Source: Ideonella sp. (GTDB lineage: Bacteria > Pseudomonadota > Gammaproteobacteria > Burkholderiales > Burkholderiaceae_C). From it: a stretch of 64,000 nt of DNA. The position numbers and the translations under genes were made by a program. Positions 49,801 to 58,827 of the stretch are shown piece by piece (positions within the stretch are counted from its first letter, which is position 1; each line of letters opens with the position of its first letter). The stretch is taken from positions 1 through 64,000 of the forward strand of contig JABTUC010000001.1 in the NCBI GenBank assembly GCA_015075545.1, read 5' to 3'. The notes beneath the pieces were generated by a model. It was not told the DNA's origin and did not search any database. It saw nothing but the letters and a program-made list of their open reading frames with translations.

Positions 49801-50871
49801 TTATCGGCCGCGCCCGCATGCCACTGGCGGCACCTGCGGTAACACCGACACGCCGTGGTCGCTCAGGTGCAGCCACACCGCCTGCCCCGGAGTCCACGGC
49901 GGCTCGGGCTGCGGCCAGGCCACGAACACCTCGCCGAGCGCGGTGGCGATCGTCAGCTCCTGCGTGCCGCCGAGGTAGGCGCACTTCTGCACCGTGCCAG
50001 GCAGGCCGCCGTCGTCGCGCGCAGCCACGCTCCACGCCTCGGGCCGCACGGCGACGCGCACCGCACCGGGCGGCAGCGCGCGCCGCGGCCGCCAGTGCAG
50101 CGGGCCGAGCCGCACGCGGCCGTCGACCAGCGCCTCGCCGTCGAACAGCGCCGCCTCGCCCATGAAGCGGGCGACGAACTCGCTGGCCGGTTGCTCGTAC
50201 AGCGACTGCGGCGTGTCGTGCTGCGCGATGCGCCCCGCGTCCATCACGATGATGCGGTCGCTCACCGCGAGCGCCTCGCTCTGGTCGTGCGTCACGTAGG
50301 CCACCGTCAGCCGCAACCGCTGCTGCAGCGCGCGGATCTCGTCGCGCATGCTGCGGCGCAGCCGCGCGTCGAGATTCGACAACGGCTCGTCGAACAGCAG
50401 CACCCGAGGCTCGAGCACCAGCGCGCGCGCCAGCGCCACACGCTGCTGCTGGCCGCCCGACAGCTCGCCGGGCAGCCTCGTGTCGAAGCCCACCAGCCCC
50501 ACGCCGCGCAGCGCCTCGATCGCGCGCTCGCGTGCCCGCTCGCGCGGCAGGCCCGACATGCGCAGCCCGTAGCCCACGTTGCCGACCACGTCGAGGTGCG
50601 GGAACAGCGCGTAGCTCTGGAACATCATGCTGACGTTGCGCTCGGCCGGCCCGAGCGCGGTGACGTCGCGGCCGTCGATCAGGATGCGGCCGGCGCTCGG
50701 CGCCTCCAGCCCCGCGATCATGCGCAGCGTCGTCGTCTTGCCGCAGCCCGAGGGGCCGAGGATGGTCGTCAGCGTGCCGGTGGGCACCTCGAAGCTGATG
50801 TCGTCCACCGCCGGCGGCGTCGACGCCGCCGTGCCGTAGCGCTTGCCGACATTGCGGAACTCGATGCTCAT
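49801..50871 (-). CDS. ABC importer ATPase (FbpC/AfuC type), possibly for sugar phosphates
   Basis: 356 aa. Walker [11 protein letters not shown]-loop [14 protein letters not shown], signature [15 protein letters not shown], Walker [13 protein letters not shown] and [12 protein letters not shown] are intact, with a TOBE-type C-terminal domain ([24 protein letters not shown]). It is the ATPase of the three-gene importer; specificity is not encoded here. Such proteins are usually labelled iron(III) or putrescine transporters by default, but the surrounding sugar-phosphate enzymes suggest otherwise (see the binding protein). Confidence 0.9.
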   Translation of the reverse strand: MSIEFRNVGKRYGTAASTPPAVDDISFEVPTGTLTTILGPSGCGKTTTLRMIAGLEAPSAGRILIDGRDVTALGPAERNVSMMFQSYALFPHLDVVGNVGYGLRMSGLPRERARERAIEALRGVGLVGFDTRLPGELSGGQQQRVALARALVLEPRVLLFDEPLSNLDARLRRSMRDEIRALQQRLRLTVAYVTHDQSEALAVSDRIIVMDAGRIAQHDTPQSLYEQPASEFVARFMGEAALFDGEALVDGRVRLGPLHWRPRRALPPGAVRVAVRPEAWSVAARDDGGLPGTVQKCAYLGGTQELTIATALGEVFVAWPQPEPPWTPGQAVWLHLSDHGVSVLPQVPPVACGRGR

Positions 50872-50890
50872 GGTGCGATGCGCTGGTTGT

Positions 50891-53113
50891 TCATCGTGAG
50901 ACCGGTGCGGCTGCCGGGGCGACGCCGCGCCGGCCGAGCCGGCGCTCGCCGACCAACCACTGGATCAGCGCCGCCGCCGCCGACAGCAGCACGATCAGCA
51001 CGGTGCAGTAGGCCAGCGCGACGCCGTAGTCGCCGTTGCCGACGCGGCCGATGATGTAGGTGGTCGCCAGGTCGTTCTCGGCGGTGACGAGGAAGATCAC
51101 CGCCGACACCGTGGTCATCGCGCGCACGAAGCTGTACACCAGCGCCGCGACCAGCGCCGGCTTGAGCAGCGGCAGCACCACGTGGGCGAGCGTCTGCGCG
51201 GTCGACGCGCGCAGCATCAGCGAGGCCTCGTCGAGCGAGCGGTCGAGCTGCTTGAACGCCGCGGTGCCGGCGCGCACGCCCACCGGCAGGTTGCGGAACA
51301 TGAAGCACAGCATGATCACCAGCCCGGTGCCGGTGAGCTCCAGCGGCGGCACGTTGAACGCCAGGATGTAGCTGACGCCGAGCACGGTGCCCGGAATCGC
51401 GAACGCGAGCAACGCCGCGAACTCGAACGCGCCCTGGCCGCGAAACTCGGTGCGCGCCAGCAGCCAGGCGATCAGCAGCCCGAGCGCCGCGGTGGGTGGC
51501 GCCGCCAGCGCCGCGAGCTTGACGGTGGTGAACAGCGAGTTCCACGCCGTGCCCGCCCACACCAGCCCGAACTGACTCCATTCGAGCGCGAACGCAGTGT
51601 GGAAGTGCTGCAGCGTCGGCGTGTAGTCGCGCCCCCAGGTGCGCACGAAGCCGCCGATGAACGCGAAAAGGTACACCGCCACCGTGAAGGCCATCCACGG
51701 CAGGGCGACCGCTTGCACTGCGCGGCGCAGGCCGGCCGGCAGCGGCATCGGCAGCCCCGCGTCACCCTTGCCGCCGACGGTGGTGAACTGCTGCCGCCCG
51801 AGCAGCCGGCGCTGCAACCCGAACACCGCGAGCGCGAACAGCGTCAGCACCCAGGCCAGCGCGGCCGCGCGACCCTGGTCGTACTGCGCGCCGACGATGG
51901 CGAAGAAGATCTCGGTCGACAGCACTGCGAACTGGCCGCCGACCACGATCGGGTTGCCGAAGTCGGCCATGCTCTCGATGAAACCGACCAGGAAGGCATT
52001 GGCCAGCCCCGGCTTGAGCAGCGGCAAGGTCACGCTCAGGAACGCGCGGCGCCGGTCGGCGCGCAGCGTCTGCGCCGCCTCCTCCAGGCTCGGTGCCACG
52101 CCCTGCACGACGCCGCGCATGATCATGAAGGCCACCGGCGTGAAGGCGAACAACTGCGCCAGCCAGATGCCCAGCAGCCCGTAGAACCAGCGCGTCGGCG
52201 TGATGCCGAAGGCGTACTCGGCGAACTGGTTGACGAGGCCGGCGCGGCCGAACAGCAGGATCAGCCCGAGCCCGACGACGAACGGCGGCGTGATGATCGG
52301 CAGCAGCGCCAGCACCTTCAGCGGCCGCTGCCAGCGCAGCGAGCCGCGCTCGGCCATCAGCGCCAGGATCGTGCCCAGCGCCGTGGTGCCGGTGGCCGAC
52401 AGCAGCGCCAGCACCAGCGTGTTCCAGGCGACGCCGCAGCGCACGCTGCCGGCCAGGCACCCAAGGCCCCAGATGCGCTCGTGGCCCACGCGCTCCCACA
52501 ATGCCGTGAGCGACGCACGCGCGCCGTCGTCGAGGAAGGCGCCCGCCAGCGCGCGCCCGACCGGGTACACGATGAAGATCGCCAGCAGCACTGTGCAGCC
52601 GAGCACGCTGGCCGCAACGAACCGATCGCCGCGAAAGAGCCCCAGCCGCGCCAGCCCGAAGGCTGCCAGCAAGACCAGCGCGACGAGCACGACGAAGCCG
52701 CCGACCCCCAGGCCGCTCTGCTGGACAGCCAGTTCACCGAAGCGAGCATTCAGCGCCTCGAAGGCCCAGCCCTTGGCACCGATCGTGAAGGCGCTCGCCG
52801 CGAGCCCGAGCGCACCGACGAGGCCGCCCGCGAGCAGCCAACGGCCCTGCGCGCGGCCCGGCGGCAGTCGAGCACCGAACGCAGCCAGCGCCAGCCCGAC
52901 GAGCCCGATCAGCAACCACCAGCGCCCGTGCACCAGCGCCTGCACGATGGCGCTGCCCGTCTGCGAGCCACCGAGCACCTGCGGCAGCACGCGGTACCAA
53001 GCCGCGTCCTGGATCGCATACCACGGCAGTGCGACGTACGCGACCAGCCCGGCCGCGATCCACCCGCGCAGCCAGGGGTCGGGCCGGCGCTCGGCGCGCC
53101 GGGGCTCCGTCAT
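50891..53113 (-). CDS. Fused two-domain ABC importer permease (FbpB/AfuB type)
   Basis: 740 aa with about 14 hydrophobic segments, i.e. two ABC-permease halves in one chain. Each half has an EAA loop: LEEAAQTLRADRRRAFLSVT and LDEASLMLRASTAQTLAHVV, each followed by LPLLKPGL/LPLLKPAL. An extra hydrophobic N-terminal region (about 1-200) precedes the first domain. The ATG overlaps the binding-protein stop by 4 bp; the ATPase gene follows 19 bp after its stop. Confidence 0.92.
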   Translation of the reverse strand: MTEPRRAERRPDPWLRGWIAAGLVAYVALPWYAIQDAAWYRVLPQVLGGSQTGSAIVQALVHGRWWLLIGLVGLALAAFGARLPPGRAQGRWLLAGGLVGALGLAASAFTIGAKGWAFEALNARFGELAVQQSGLGVGGFVVLVALVLLAAFGLARLGLFRGDRFVAASVLGCTVLLAIFIVYPVGRALAGAFLDDGARASLTALWERVGHERIWGLGCLAGSVRCGVAWNTLVLALLSATGTTALGTILALMAERGSLRWQRPLKVLALLPIITPPFVVGLGLILLFGRAGLVNQFAEYAFGITPTRWFYGLLGIWLAQLFAFTPVAFMIMRGVVQGVAPSLEEAAQTLRADRRRAFLSVTLPLLKPGLANAFLVGFIESMADFGNPIVVGGQFAVLSTEIFFAIVGAQYDQGRAAALAWVLTLFALAVFGLQRRLLGRQQFTTVGGKGDAGLPMPLPAGLRRAVQAVALPWMAFTVAVYLFAFIGGFVRTWGRDYTPTLQHFHTAFALEWSQFGLVWAGTAWNSLFTTVKLAALAAPPTAALGLLIAWLLARTEFRGQGAFEFAALLAFAIPGTVLGVSYILAFNVPPLELTGTGLVIMLCFMFRNLPVGVRAGTAAFKQLDRSLDEASLMLRASTAQTLAHVVLPLLKPALVAALVYSFVRAMTTVSAVIFLVTAENDLATTYIIGRVGNGDYGVALAYCTVLIVLLSAAAALIQWLVGERRLGRRGVAPAAAPVSR

Positions 53114-54153
53114 TTGGGCAGCGAGTTGACGTCCTTCTCCCAGCGCGCGATCAGGCGCTTGCGCTCGGCGCTGGCGCCGTACTTGGCGTAGTCGTAGTCG
53201 ATGAACTTGATCTTGCGGAAGTCAGGCACGTTGGGGTCGAGCTTGGTCGCCATATTCGACGGCACCTGGAACGAGGCCTTGGTCTGGAACGGGATCTCCT
53301 GTGCCGCGGGCGACAGCGCCCAGTCGTAGAACTTCTTGGCCGCTTCGAGGTGGCGTGCACCCTTGACGATACTCATCGAGCCGATCTCGGCGCCGGTGCC
53401 CTCCGAAGGCGTCACCGTCTCGACCGGGAAGCCGTGCAGCTTTTCGGGCGGGCCGTCGTGCACGAAGCTGATCGACACCGCGGTCTCGCCGCGCGCCACC
53501 GCCTTGATCGGCGCGGTGCCCGAGCGCGTGTAGACGCTGATGTTCTTGTGCAGCGCCTTCAGGTAGTCGAACGCCTTGTCCTCGCCCCACAGTTGCACCA
53601 GCGTGGCGATCATCGTGTACGCGGTGCCGCTGGAGGCCGGATTCGCGACCTGGATCTCGCCCTTGTACTCGGGCTTGAGCAGGTCGGCCCAGCTCTGCGG
53701 CACGGCGAGCTTCTTCTTGGCCAGCAGCTCGGGGTTGTAGCCGAAGCCCAGCGGCCCCGAGTAGATGCCCACGGTCTTGTAGCCCGCCTGCTGCGCCTGC
53801 CGCTGCGCCCACGGCTGCAACTGCGGCAGCAGCGGCGACTTGTACTCCTGCGTGAGCCCCTGCTCGGCCGCTTGCAGGTGCGGGTCGCCGGTGCCGCCGA
53901 ACCAGACGTCGGTCTTGGGGTTCTCGCGCTCGGCGACCAGTTGCGCGAGCGCCTCGCCCGAGCCCTTCAAGCTCACATTCAGCTTGACGCCGGTGGCGCG
54001 TGCGTAGGCGGTCGACAGACCGTTGCACCAGTCGGCCTGCACCGAGCAGATGACGTTGAGCTGACCGCCGTCCTGCGCTCGCGCCGGCGCGGCGAGCCCC
54101 GTCGCGCCTGCCAATGCGACGGAGGCCAACAATCTCGTGATGTGAATGCGCAT
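53110..54153 (-). CDS. ABC importer periplasmic binding protein, AfuA-like
   Basis: 347 aa. Signal peptide (LLASVALAGATGLAAPARA), then a family 1/13-type solute-binding fold: LNVICSVQADWCNG, WFGGTGDPHLQAAEQGL, VANPASSGTAYTMIATL. It lacks the adjacent Tyr-Tyr pair that binds iron in FbpA. It has His232-Asp233 (SFVHDG) and Glu256 (GTGAEIG); the His-to-Glu spacing of 24 equals that I recall for AfuA (His205, Asp206, Glu229), which binds glucose-6-P, fructose-6-P and sedoheptulose-7-P. Neighbours tal, pgi and zwf use exactly these sugars. Ribosome-binding site AGGAG before the ATG. Sugar-phosphate specificity is inference. Confidence 0.85.
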   Translation of the reverse strand: MRIHITRLLASVALAGATGLAAPARAQDGGQLNVICSVQADWCNGLSTAYARATGVKLNVSLKGSGEALAQLVAERENPKTDVWFGGTGDPHLQAAEQGLTQEYKSPLLPQLQPWAQRQAQQAGYKTVGIYSGPLGFGYNPELLAKKKLAVPQSWADLLKPEYKGEIQVANPASSGTAYTMIATLVQLWGEDKAFDYLKALHKNISVYTRSGTAPIKAVARGETAVSISFVHDGPPEKLHGFPVETVTPSEGTGAEIGSMSIVKGARHLEAAKKFYDWALSPAAQEIPFQTKASFQVPSNMATKLDPNVPDFRKIKFIDYDYAKYGASAERKRLIARWEKDVNSLPK

Positions 54154-54258
54154 GGGTTTCTCCTGCTTCGACGCAACGATGGTAGCGATGGCTGCCGCGC
54201 CGATCCGCCGCCAGGCCACCGGACAAACCCGGTGGCCGCGAGCTTCGAACCTGCCGTG

Positions 54259-54264
54259 CACAAT
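54259..54264 (+). promoter_or_regulatory. Putative -10 box of zwf (leaderless)
   Basis: CACAAT ends 8 nt before the zwf ATG with no Shine-Dalgarno between, in the 119 bp divergent gap with the binding-protein gene. Confidence 0.4.
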
Positions 54265-54272
54265 CGGCGTCC

Positions 54273-55718
54273 ATGTCGTTCGACCTCGTTCTGTTCGGCG
54301 GCACCGGCGACCTCGCGTGGCGCAAGCTGATGCCCGCGCTGTTCCAGGCGTTTCGCCACGGCAAGCTGCCGGCCGGCGGGCGCATCCTCGCGGTGGCGCG
54401 CGACGCGCGCAGCGACGACGAGTACCGCGCACTGATCCAGGCGCGCTTCGTCGAGGTCGAGAGCGCCAAGCGCCCGAGCGACGAGGAGTTCGGGCGTTTC
54501 GCCGCGCTGCTGCACTACCGCCGCATGGATCTGTCGCAGCCGGCCGACTATGCCGGCCTGAAGCGCTGGCTCGACGGCCGCAGCGCCGACACGGTGGTGA
54601 TGTACCTGGCCACCAGCCCGCACCTGTTCCCGGTGGTGTGCGCGCAACTCGGTGCGGCGGGGCTCAACGGCGCGCACGTGCGCGTGGTGCTCGAGAAGCC
54701 GCTCGGCCACGACCTCGCCAGCGCGCGCGAGATCAACCGCGTGGTCGGCAGTGCATTCGGCGAGCACCAGGCGCTGCGCATCGACCACTACCTGGGCAAG
54801 CCGTCGGTGCAGAACCTGTCGGCGCTGCGCTTCGGCAACGCGCTGTTCGAGCCGCTGTGGCGCCGCGAGAGCATCGCCAACATCCAGATCACGCTGGCCG
54901 AGGCGATCGGCGTGGGCACGCGCGGCGACTTCTACGACCGCACCGGCGCGCTGCGCGACATGGTGCAGAACCACGCGCTGCAACTGCTGACGATGATCGC
55001 GATGGAGCCGCCGCCGACCCACGACGCCGACGCCATCCGCGACGAGAAACTCAAGGTATTGAAGTCGCTGAAAGCCTTCACCGCCGAGAGCGTGGCGCGC
55101 GACGTGGTGCGCGGCCAGTACCGAGCCGGCACCGTCGACGGCAAGGCCGCGAGCGGCTACCTCGACGAGGCCAAGGTGCCCGCCGACAGCACGACCGAGA
55201 CCTTTGTCGCCCTGCGCACCGAGGTGCAGAACTGGCGCTGGGCGGGCGTGCCGTTCTTCCTGCGCACCGGCAAGCGGCTGGCGGCGCGGCACGCGCAGAT
55301 CGTCGTCAACTTCAGGCCGGTGCCGCACCCGATCTTTCCGGGCAGCACGCGTGCCAACAAGCTGGTGATCAAGCTGCAACCCGAAGACGGGCTCGAGCTG
55401 CACCTGCTGGCGGCCAAGGGCGCGGGCCAGGGCGACTGGCTGGCGCCGGTGTTCCTCGACCTCGACTTCGACAAGGCGTTCGCGGCCGAGCGCGTCGGCG
55501 CCTACGAGCGGCTGCTGCTCGACGCGATCGCCGGCCGGCTCAACCTGTTCGTGCGCAGCGACGAGCAGGAGCAGGCGTGGCGCTGGATCGAGCCGGTGCT
55601 GCAGGCGTGGGCCGACGACCCGAGCCCGCCGCGGCCCTATGCGGCCGGCACCTGGGGGCCGCCGGCGGCCAGCGCGATGATCGCGCGCGACGGCTGCGTG
55701 TGGGACGAGGAGCAGTAG
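54273..55718 (+). CDS. zwf: Glucose-6-phosphate 1-dehydrogenase
   Basis: 481 aa. It oxidises glucose-6-phosphate to 6-phosphogluconolactone with NAD(P). The N-terminal nucleotide fold LVLFGGTGDLAWRKLMPAL has GTGDLAWRK where GASGDLAKRK is usual; the active site RIDHYLGKPSVQN, VLEKPLGHDL and RTGKRLA follow. It diverges from the sugar-phosphate-type importer and ends convergent with mlaB. Confidence 0.97.
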   Translation: MSFDLVLFGGTGDLAWRKLMPALFQAFRHGKLPAGGRILAVARDARSDDEYRALIQARFVEVESAKRPSDEEFGRFAALLHYRRMDLSQPADYAGLKRWLDGRSADTVVMYLATSPHLFPVVCAQLGAAGLNGAHVRVVLEKPLGHDLASAREINRVVGSAFGEHQALRIDHYLGKPSVQNLSALRFGNALFEPLWRRESIANIQITLAEAIGVGTRGDFYDRTGALRDMVQNHALQLLTMIAMEPPPTHDADAIRDEKLKVLKSLKAFTAESVARDVVRGQYRAGTVDGKAASGYLDEAKVPADSTTETFVALRTEVQNWRWAGVPFFLRTGKRLAARHAQIVVNFRPVPHPIFPGSTRANKLVIKLQPEDGLELHLLAAKGAGQGDWLAPVFLDLDFDKAFAAERVGAYERLLLDAIAGRLNLFVRSDEQEQAWRWIEPVLQAWADDPSPPRPYAAGTWGPPAASAMIARDGCVWDEEQ

Positions 55719-55733
55719 CCGGCTCGCTGCCGC

Positions 55734-55754
55734 CGCTCGCCGCTCGCCGCTCGC
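55734..55754. repeat. Three tandem copies of CGCTCGC
   Basis: Perfect 7 bp unit three times in the 74 bp between the convergent zwf and mlaB stops. Simple-sequence expansion; no function evident. Confidence 0.6.
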
Positions 55755-55792
55755 GGTAGCAGCGCAGGGCTGCCAGCGCGTCAGGAAGGTGA

Positions 55793-56104
55793 TCAGTGCG
55801 CGGCGTGCGGCGGTGCCGCGAACGCCAGCAGCGACTCGACGCCGTAGAGGCGCACCAGTTCGCCGAGCTTGGGCGGCGCACCGCGCACGTCGAAGCCCTT
55901 GTGCCAGGCGTTGGCGAGCCGCCGGCACTCGAGGAGCACCGCCACCGCTGCGGTGTCGAAGCTGCGCAGCGACGACGCGTCGATGGTCAGCGTGGCCGCA
56001 TCGTCGGCACGCATCGCCTGCGCCAGCATGTTCAACGTGGTGCCCGCCTCGCGCAGCGTCAGCACCTCGGGCAGTACGAGCATCGGATGATCCGCAACGG
56101 ACAA
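55793..56104 (-). CDS. mlaB: STAS-domain protein MlaB
   Basis: 103 aa single STAS domain (LTIDASSLRSFDTAAVAVLLECRRLA) that binds and regulates the MlaF ATPase. Last gene of the mla operon, 4 bp after the mlaC stop. Confidence 0.9.
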   Translation of the reverse strand: MSVADHPMLVLPEVLTLREAGTTLNMLAQAMRADDAATLTIDASSLRSFDTAAVAVLLECRRLANAWHKGFDVRGAPPKLGELVRLYGVESLLAFAAPPHAAH

Positions 56105-56108
56105 CGCG

Positions 56109-56717
56109 TCAGCTCTTGCCGGCGGCGATGGCCTTGTTCTTCTCGGCCAGGCGATCGATCAGGCCATCGATGCCGCCGACGCTCAGCTCGCGCGCGAACT
56201 GGCTGCGAAAGCTGTCGGTGGCCCACAGCCCGAGCACGTTGAAGTCGTAGATCTTCCAGCTGTCACCGGACTTCTCGAGCCGGTAGTCGAGCTGGATCGG
56301 GTCACCGCGGCCGACCACGTCGGTGCCGACCACCACCTCGTTGGCGTTGGCGCCGGTGCGCACCGGCCGCAGCTTGATGCTCTGATCCTTCACCTGCGTC
56401 AGCGCGCCGGCATAGGTGTTGATCAGGTAGGTCTTGAATTCCTCGGTCAGCCGCTTGCGTTGCTCGGGGGTGGCCGTGCGCCACTGCGGACCGACCGACT
56501 TGACGACCATGCGTCGCAGGTCGACGTGCGGCAGGATCTTGGTGTCGACGAGCACGCGGATTCGCGACACGTCGCCGGCCTGGATGGCCGCGTCGCTCTT
56601 CACGACGCCGATCACCTCGCTCGACAACTGCTGAACGAACGCATCAGGGGCCACCTCGGCCAGCGCCAGCGCTTGCGCCGCGCACAGGATCAACCCCGTC
56701 AGGGCTGCTCGAAACAT
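56109..56717 (-). CDS. mlaC: Periplasmic phospholipid-shuttle protein MlaC
   Basis: 202 aa. Signal peptide (ALTGLILCAAQALALA) then the MlaC/Ttg2D domain: VDTKILPHVDLRRMVVKSVG, QWRTATPEQRKRLTEEFKTYLINTYAGAL and WKIYDFNVLG. It carries phospholipid between the outer-membrane MlaA complex and MlaFEDB. AAGGAAAG ribosome-binding site upstream of ATG 56717. Confidence 0.95.
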   Translation of the reverse strand: MFRAALTGLILCAAQALALAEVAPDAFVQQLSSEVIGVVKSDAAIQAGDVSRIRVLVDTKILPHVDLRRMVVKSVGPQWRTATPEQRKRLTEEFKTYLINTYAGALTQVKDQSIKLRPVRTGANANEVVVGTDVVGRGDPIQLDYRLEKSGDSWKIYDFNVLGLWATDSFRSQFARELSVGGIDGLIDRLAEKNKAIAAGKS

Positions 56718-56779
56718 CTGCTTTCCTTCGCTTGTCGTCGCCAACAATGCAACCTTAACGCATGCGCCGAATCCGCGGT

Positions 56780-57523
56780 TCACTTCGTCGGCGTCGGCTC
56801 GGAGGCGTCGCTGTCGTCGGCATCGGGCTCCTCGGGCGGGTTGCCGTCGTACACCAGGCTGCGCCGCCGCGCCAGATAGCCGTCGCGGATCAGCGCGTAC
56901 TTGTCGAACGCGATCTCGTCGATCGTGCGCGTGGTCGACAGCAGGCTTGCGCGCACGCTGATCACGTGCACGGCAGCGAGCCCCCAGCGCTCGGGACGTC
57001 GATCGACGAATGCCTCGGGGGTGGCGCGCCAGTCGAGCGTCAGCGCGGCGGTGTCGCGCAGCGTGCTCGGACCGAACAGCGGCAGCACCAGGTAAGGCCC
57101 CGGCCCGATGCCCCAGCGGCCCAGCGTCTGGCCGAAGTCTTCGCGACGGCGCTCGATGCCGGCACCGGCGACGTCGACGAAGCCGCCGAAGCCGAACACG
57201 GTGTTGACGCCGAACTTCAGCCCCATCTCCAGTGCCGCCGAGGGCTTGCCCTGCAGCAACTGGTTGACCGCCGACCAGCCGTCGCCGAAGTTGTCGAAGA
57301 AGTTGCCGATGCGATCGCGAACGAACTGCGGCAGCACCGCCTGATACCCGGTGGCCACGGGTTTGATCAGCGCCGAGTCGAGCGTCTCGTTGAACGAGAA
57401 CACCGTGCGGTTGAAGCCCTCGAGCGGGTCGCTCGGTGTGGGGCCCGTGACGGTGGTGCAACCGCCGAGCGCGAACGCGGCTGCGGCGACGAACCCCGTG
57501 GTGGCCGCGCGGACGAGGGTCAC
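56780..57523 (-). CDS. mlaA: Outer-membrane lipoprotein MlaA (VacJ)
   Basis: 247 aa. Lipobox ALGGC near residue 22, then DPLEGFNRTVFSFNETLDSALIKPVATGYQ, GNFFDNFGD and FGQTLGRWGIGPGPYLVLPLFGPSTLRD, all MlaA signatures. It removes misplaced phospholipid from the outer leaflet. An acidic tail ends the protein (DADDSDASEPTPTK). GTG start overlaps the mlaD stop (GTGA). Confidence 0.96.
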   Translation of the reverse strand: MTLVRAATTGFVAAAAFALGGCTTVTGPTPSDPLEGFNRTVFSFNETLDSALIKPVATGYQAVLPQFVRDRIGNFFDNFGDGWSAVNQLLQGKPSAALEMGLKFGVNTVFGFGGFVDVAGAGIERRREDFGQTLGRWGIGPGPYLVLPLFGPSTLRDTAALTLDWRATPEAFVDRRPERWGLAAVHVISVRASLLSTTRTIDEIAFDKYALIRDGYLARRRSLVYDGNPPEEPDADDSDASEPTPTK

Positions 57524-58020
57524 TTCTTGGACGCTGCCGGCGCGGCAGGCTTGCTCGACGCGCCGGCGTCGGCAGCCTTGTCGAACAGCAGCCTGCCGAT
57601 CAGGTTCTCGAGCACCACGGCCGACTGCGTCTGCGTGATGGTGTCGCCCGGCGCGAGGTTCTTGTCGTCGCCGCCGGCCTCCAGGCCGATGTACTGGTCG
57701 CCGAGCAGGCCGGCGGTGAGGATCTTGGCCGAGGTGTCGCGCGGGAACTGCAGGCCCTTGTCGATCTCCATCGTCACCACGCCCTGGAAGGTCTTGGGGT
57801 CGAGCACGATCGACGTGACCCGACCCACCACCACGCCGGCGCTGCGCACCGGAGCGCGCACCTTGAGCCCGCCGATGTTGTCGAAGCGCGCCTGCAGCAT
57901 GTAGCCGTCGCGCTGGCCGAAGCTCGCCAGATTGGCGGCCTTCAATGCAAGGAAGGCCAGCGCCAGGATACCCAGCAGCACGAACAGGCCGACCAGCGTT
58001 TCGATGCCCCTCTTGCTCAT
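57520..58020 (-). CDS. mlaD: MCE-domain protein MlaD
   Basis: 166 aa. One N-terminal TM (TLVGLFVLLGILALAFLAL) and a single MCE domain (RFDNIGGLKVRAPVRSAGVVVGRV, QYIGLEAGGDDKNL); forms the periplasmic hexamer of the Mla complex. Ala/Lys-rich tail. Confidence 0.96.
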   Translation of the reverse strand: MSKRGIETLVGLFVLLGILALAFLALKAANLASFGQRDGYMLQARFDNIGGLKVRAPVRSAGVVVGRVTSIVLDPKTFQGVVTMEIDKGLQFPRDTSAKILTAGLLGDQYIGLEAGGDDKNLAPGDTITQTQSAVVLENLIGRLLFDKAADAGASSKPAAPAASKK

Positions 58021-58044
58021 CGCAGTCGATCCTTCAGTCGATCG

Positions 58045-58827
58045 TCATGGCGTCGAGAACATCAACGCCGTGAGAATGAAGTCCATGCCCAGCACCGCGA
58101 GCGAAGACACCACCACCGTGCGCGTGGTGGCGTGAGCCACGCCCTCCGGCGTGGCCTTGGTCTCGTAGCCCTGGTACAGCGCGACAAAGGTGCAGATGAC
58201 GCCGAACACCGCGCTCTTGACGATGCCATTGCCGATGTCGCGCCAGAGATCGACGCCCGACTGCTGGATCGACCAGAAGTTGCCGGGGTCGATGCCGATC
58301 AGCAGCACCGCGACCACCCAGGCACCGAGGATGCCGATGGCCGAGAACAGCAGCGCGAGGATCGGCATCGCGACGATCCCGCCGAGAAAGCGCGGCGCGA
58401 GCACACGGCCACGCGGGTCGATCGCCATCAGCTCCATCGCAGCGAGCTGCTCGCCGGCCTTCATCAGGCCGATCTCGGCGGTCAGCGAGGTGCCGGCCCG
58501 CCCGGCGAACAGCAGCGCGGTGACCACCGGCCCCAACTCGCGCACCAGCGACAGGTTGACCACCAGGCCGAGCGACTCGGCAGCGCCGTACTTGACCAGC
58601 GCGTAGTACATCTGCAATGCCAGCACGAAGCCTACCGCCAGACCCGACGCGGCAATGATCACCAGCGAGCGGTTGCCGATCGCGTGCACTTGGACAACGA
58701 CGAGGCCGAAGCGTCGCAGCGCCTGCGGCGAGTGGCGCAGCAGGTCGACGAAGAAGGCCGCGGCGTGGCCGAGCGACTGCAGCCAGCGCAGCGTGCGCAC
58801 GCCCAGCATCTGCAGCAGGTTGGTCAT
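58045..58827 (-). CDS. mlaE: Phospholipid ABC transporter permease MlaE
   Basis: 260 aa. MlaE/YrbE family: IGNRSLVIIAASGLAVGFVLALQ, VRELGPVVTALLFAGRAGTSLTAEIGLMKAGEQL and GYETKATPEGVAHATTRTVV. The ATG overlaps the mlaF stop. Confidence 0.97.
   Translation of the reverse strand: MTNLLQMLGVRTLRWLQSLGHAAAFFVDLLRHSPQALRRFGLVVVQVHAIGNRSLVIIAASGLAVGFVLALQMYYALVKYGAAESLGLVVNLSLVRELGPVVTALLFAGRAGTSLTAEIGLMKAGEQLAAMELMAIDPRGRVLAPRFLGGIVAMPILALLFSAIGILGAWVVAVLLIGIDPGNFWSIQQSGVDLWRDIGNGIVKSAVFGVICTFVALYQGYETKATPEGVAHATTRTVVVSSLAVLGMDFILTALMFSTP

Noticed and set aside
53110-54153. Plain iron(III) binding-protein annotation
   Set aside because: No adjacent Tyr-Tyr pair and no iron-related neighbours; the context is glucose/fructose/sedoheptulose phosphates.
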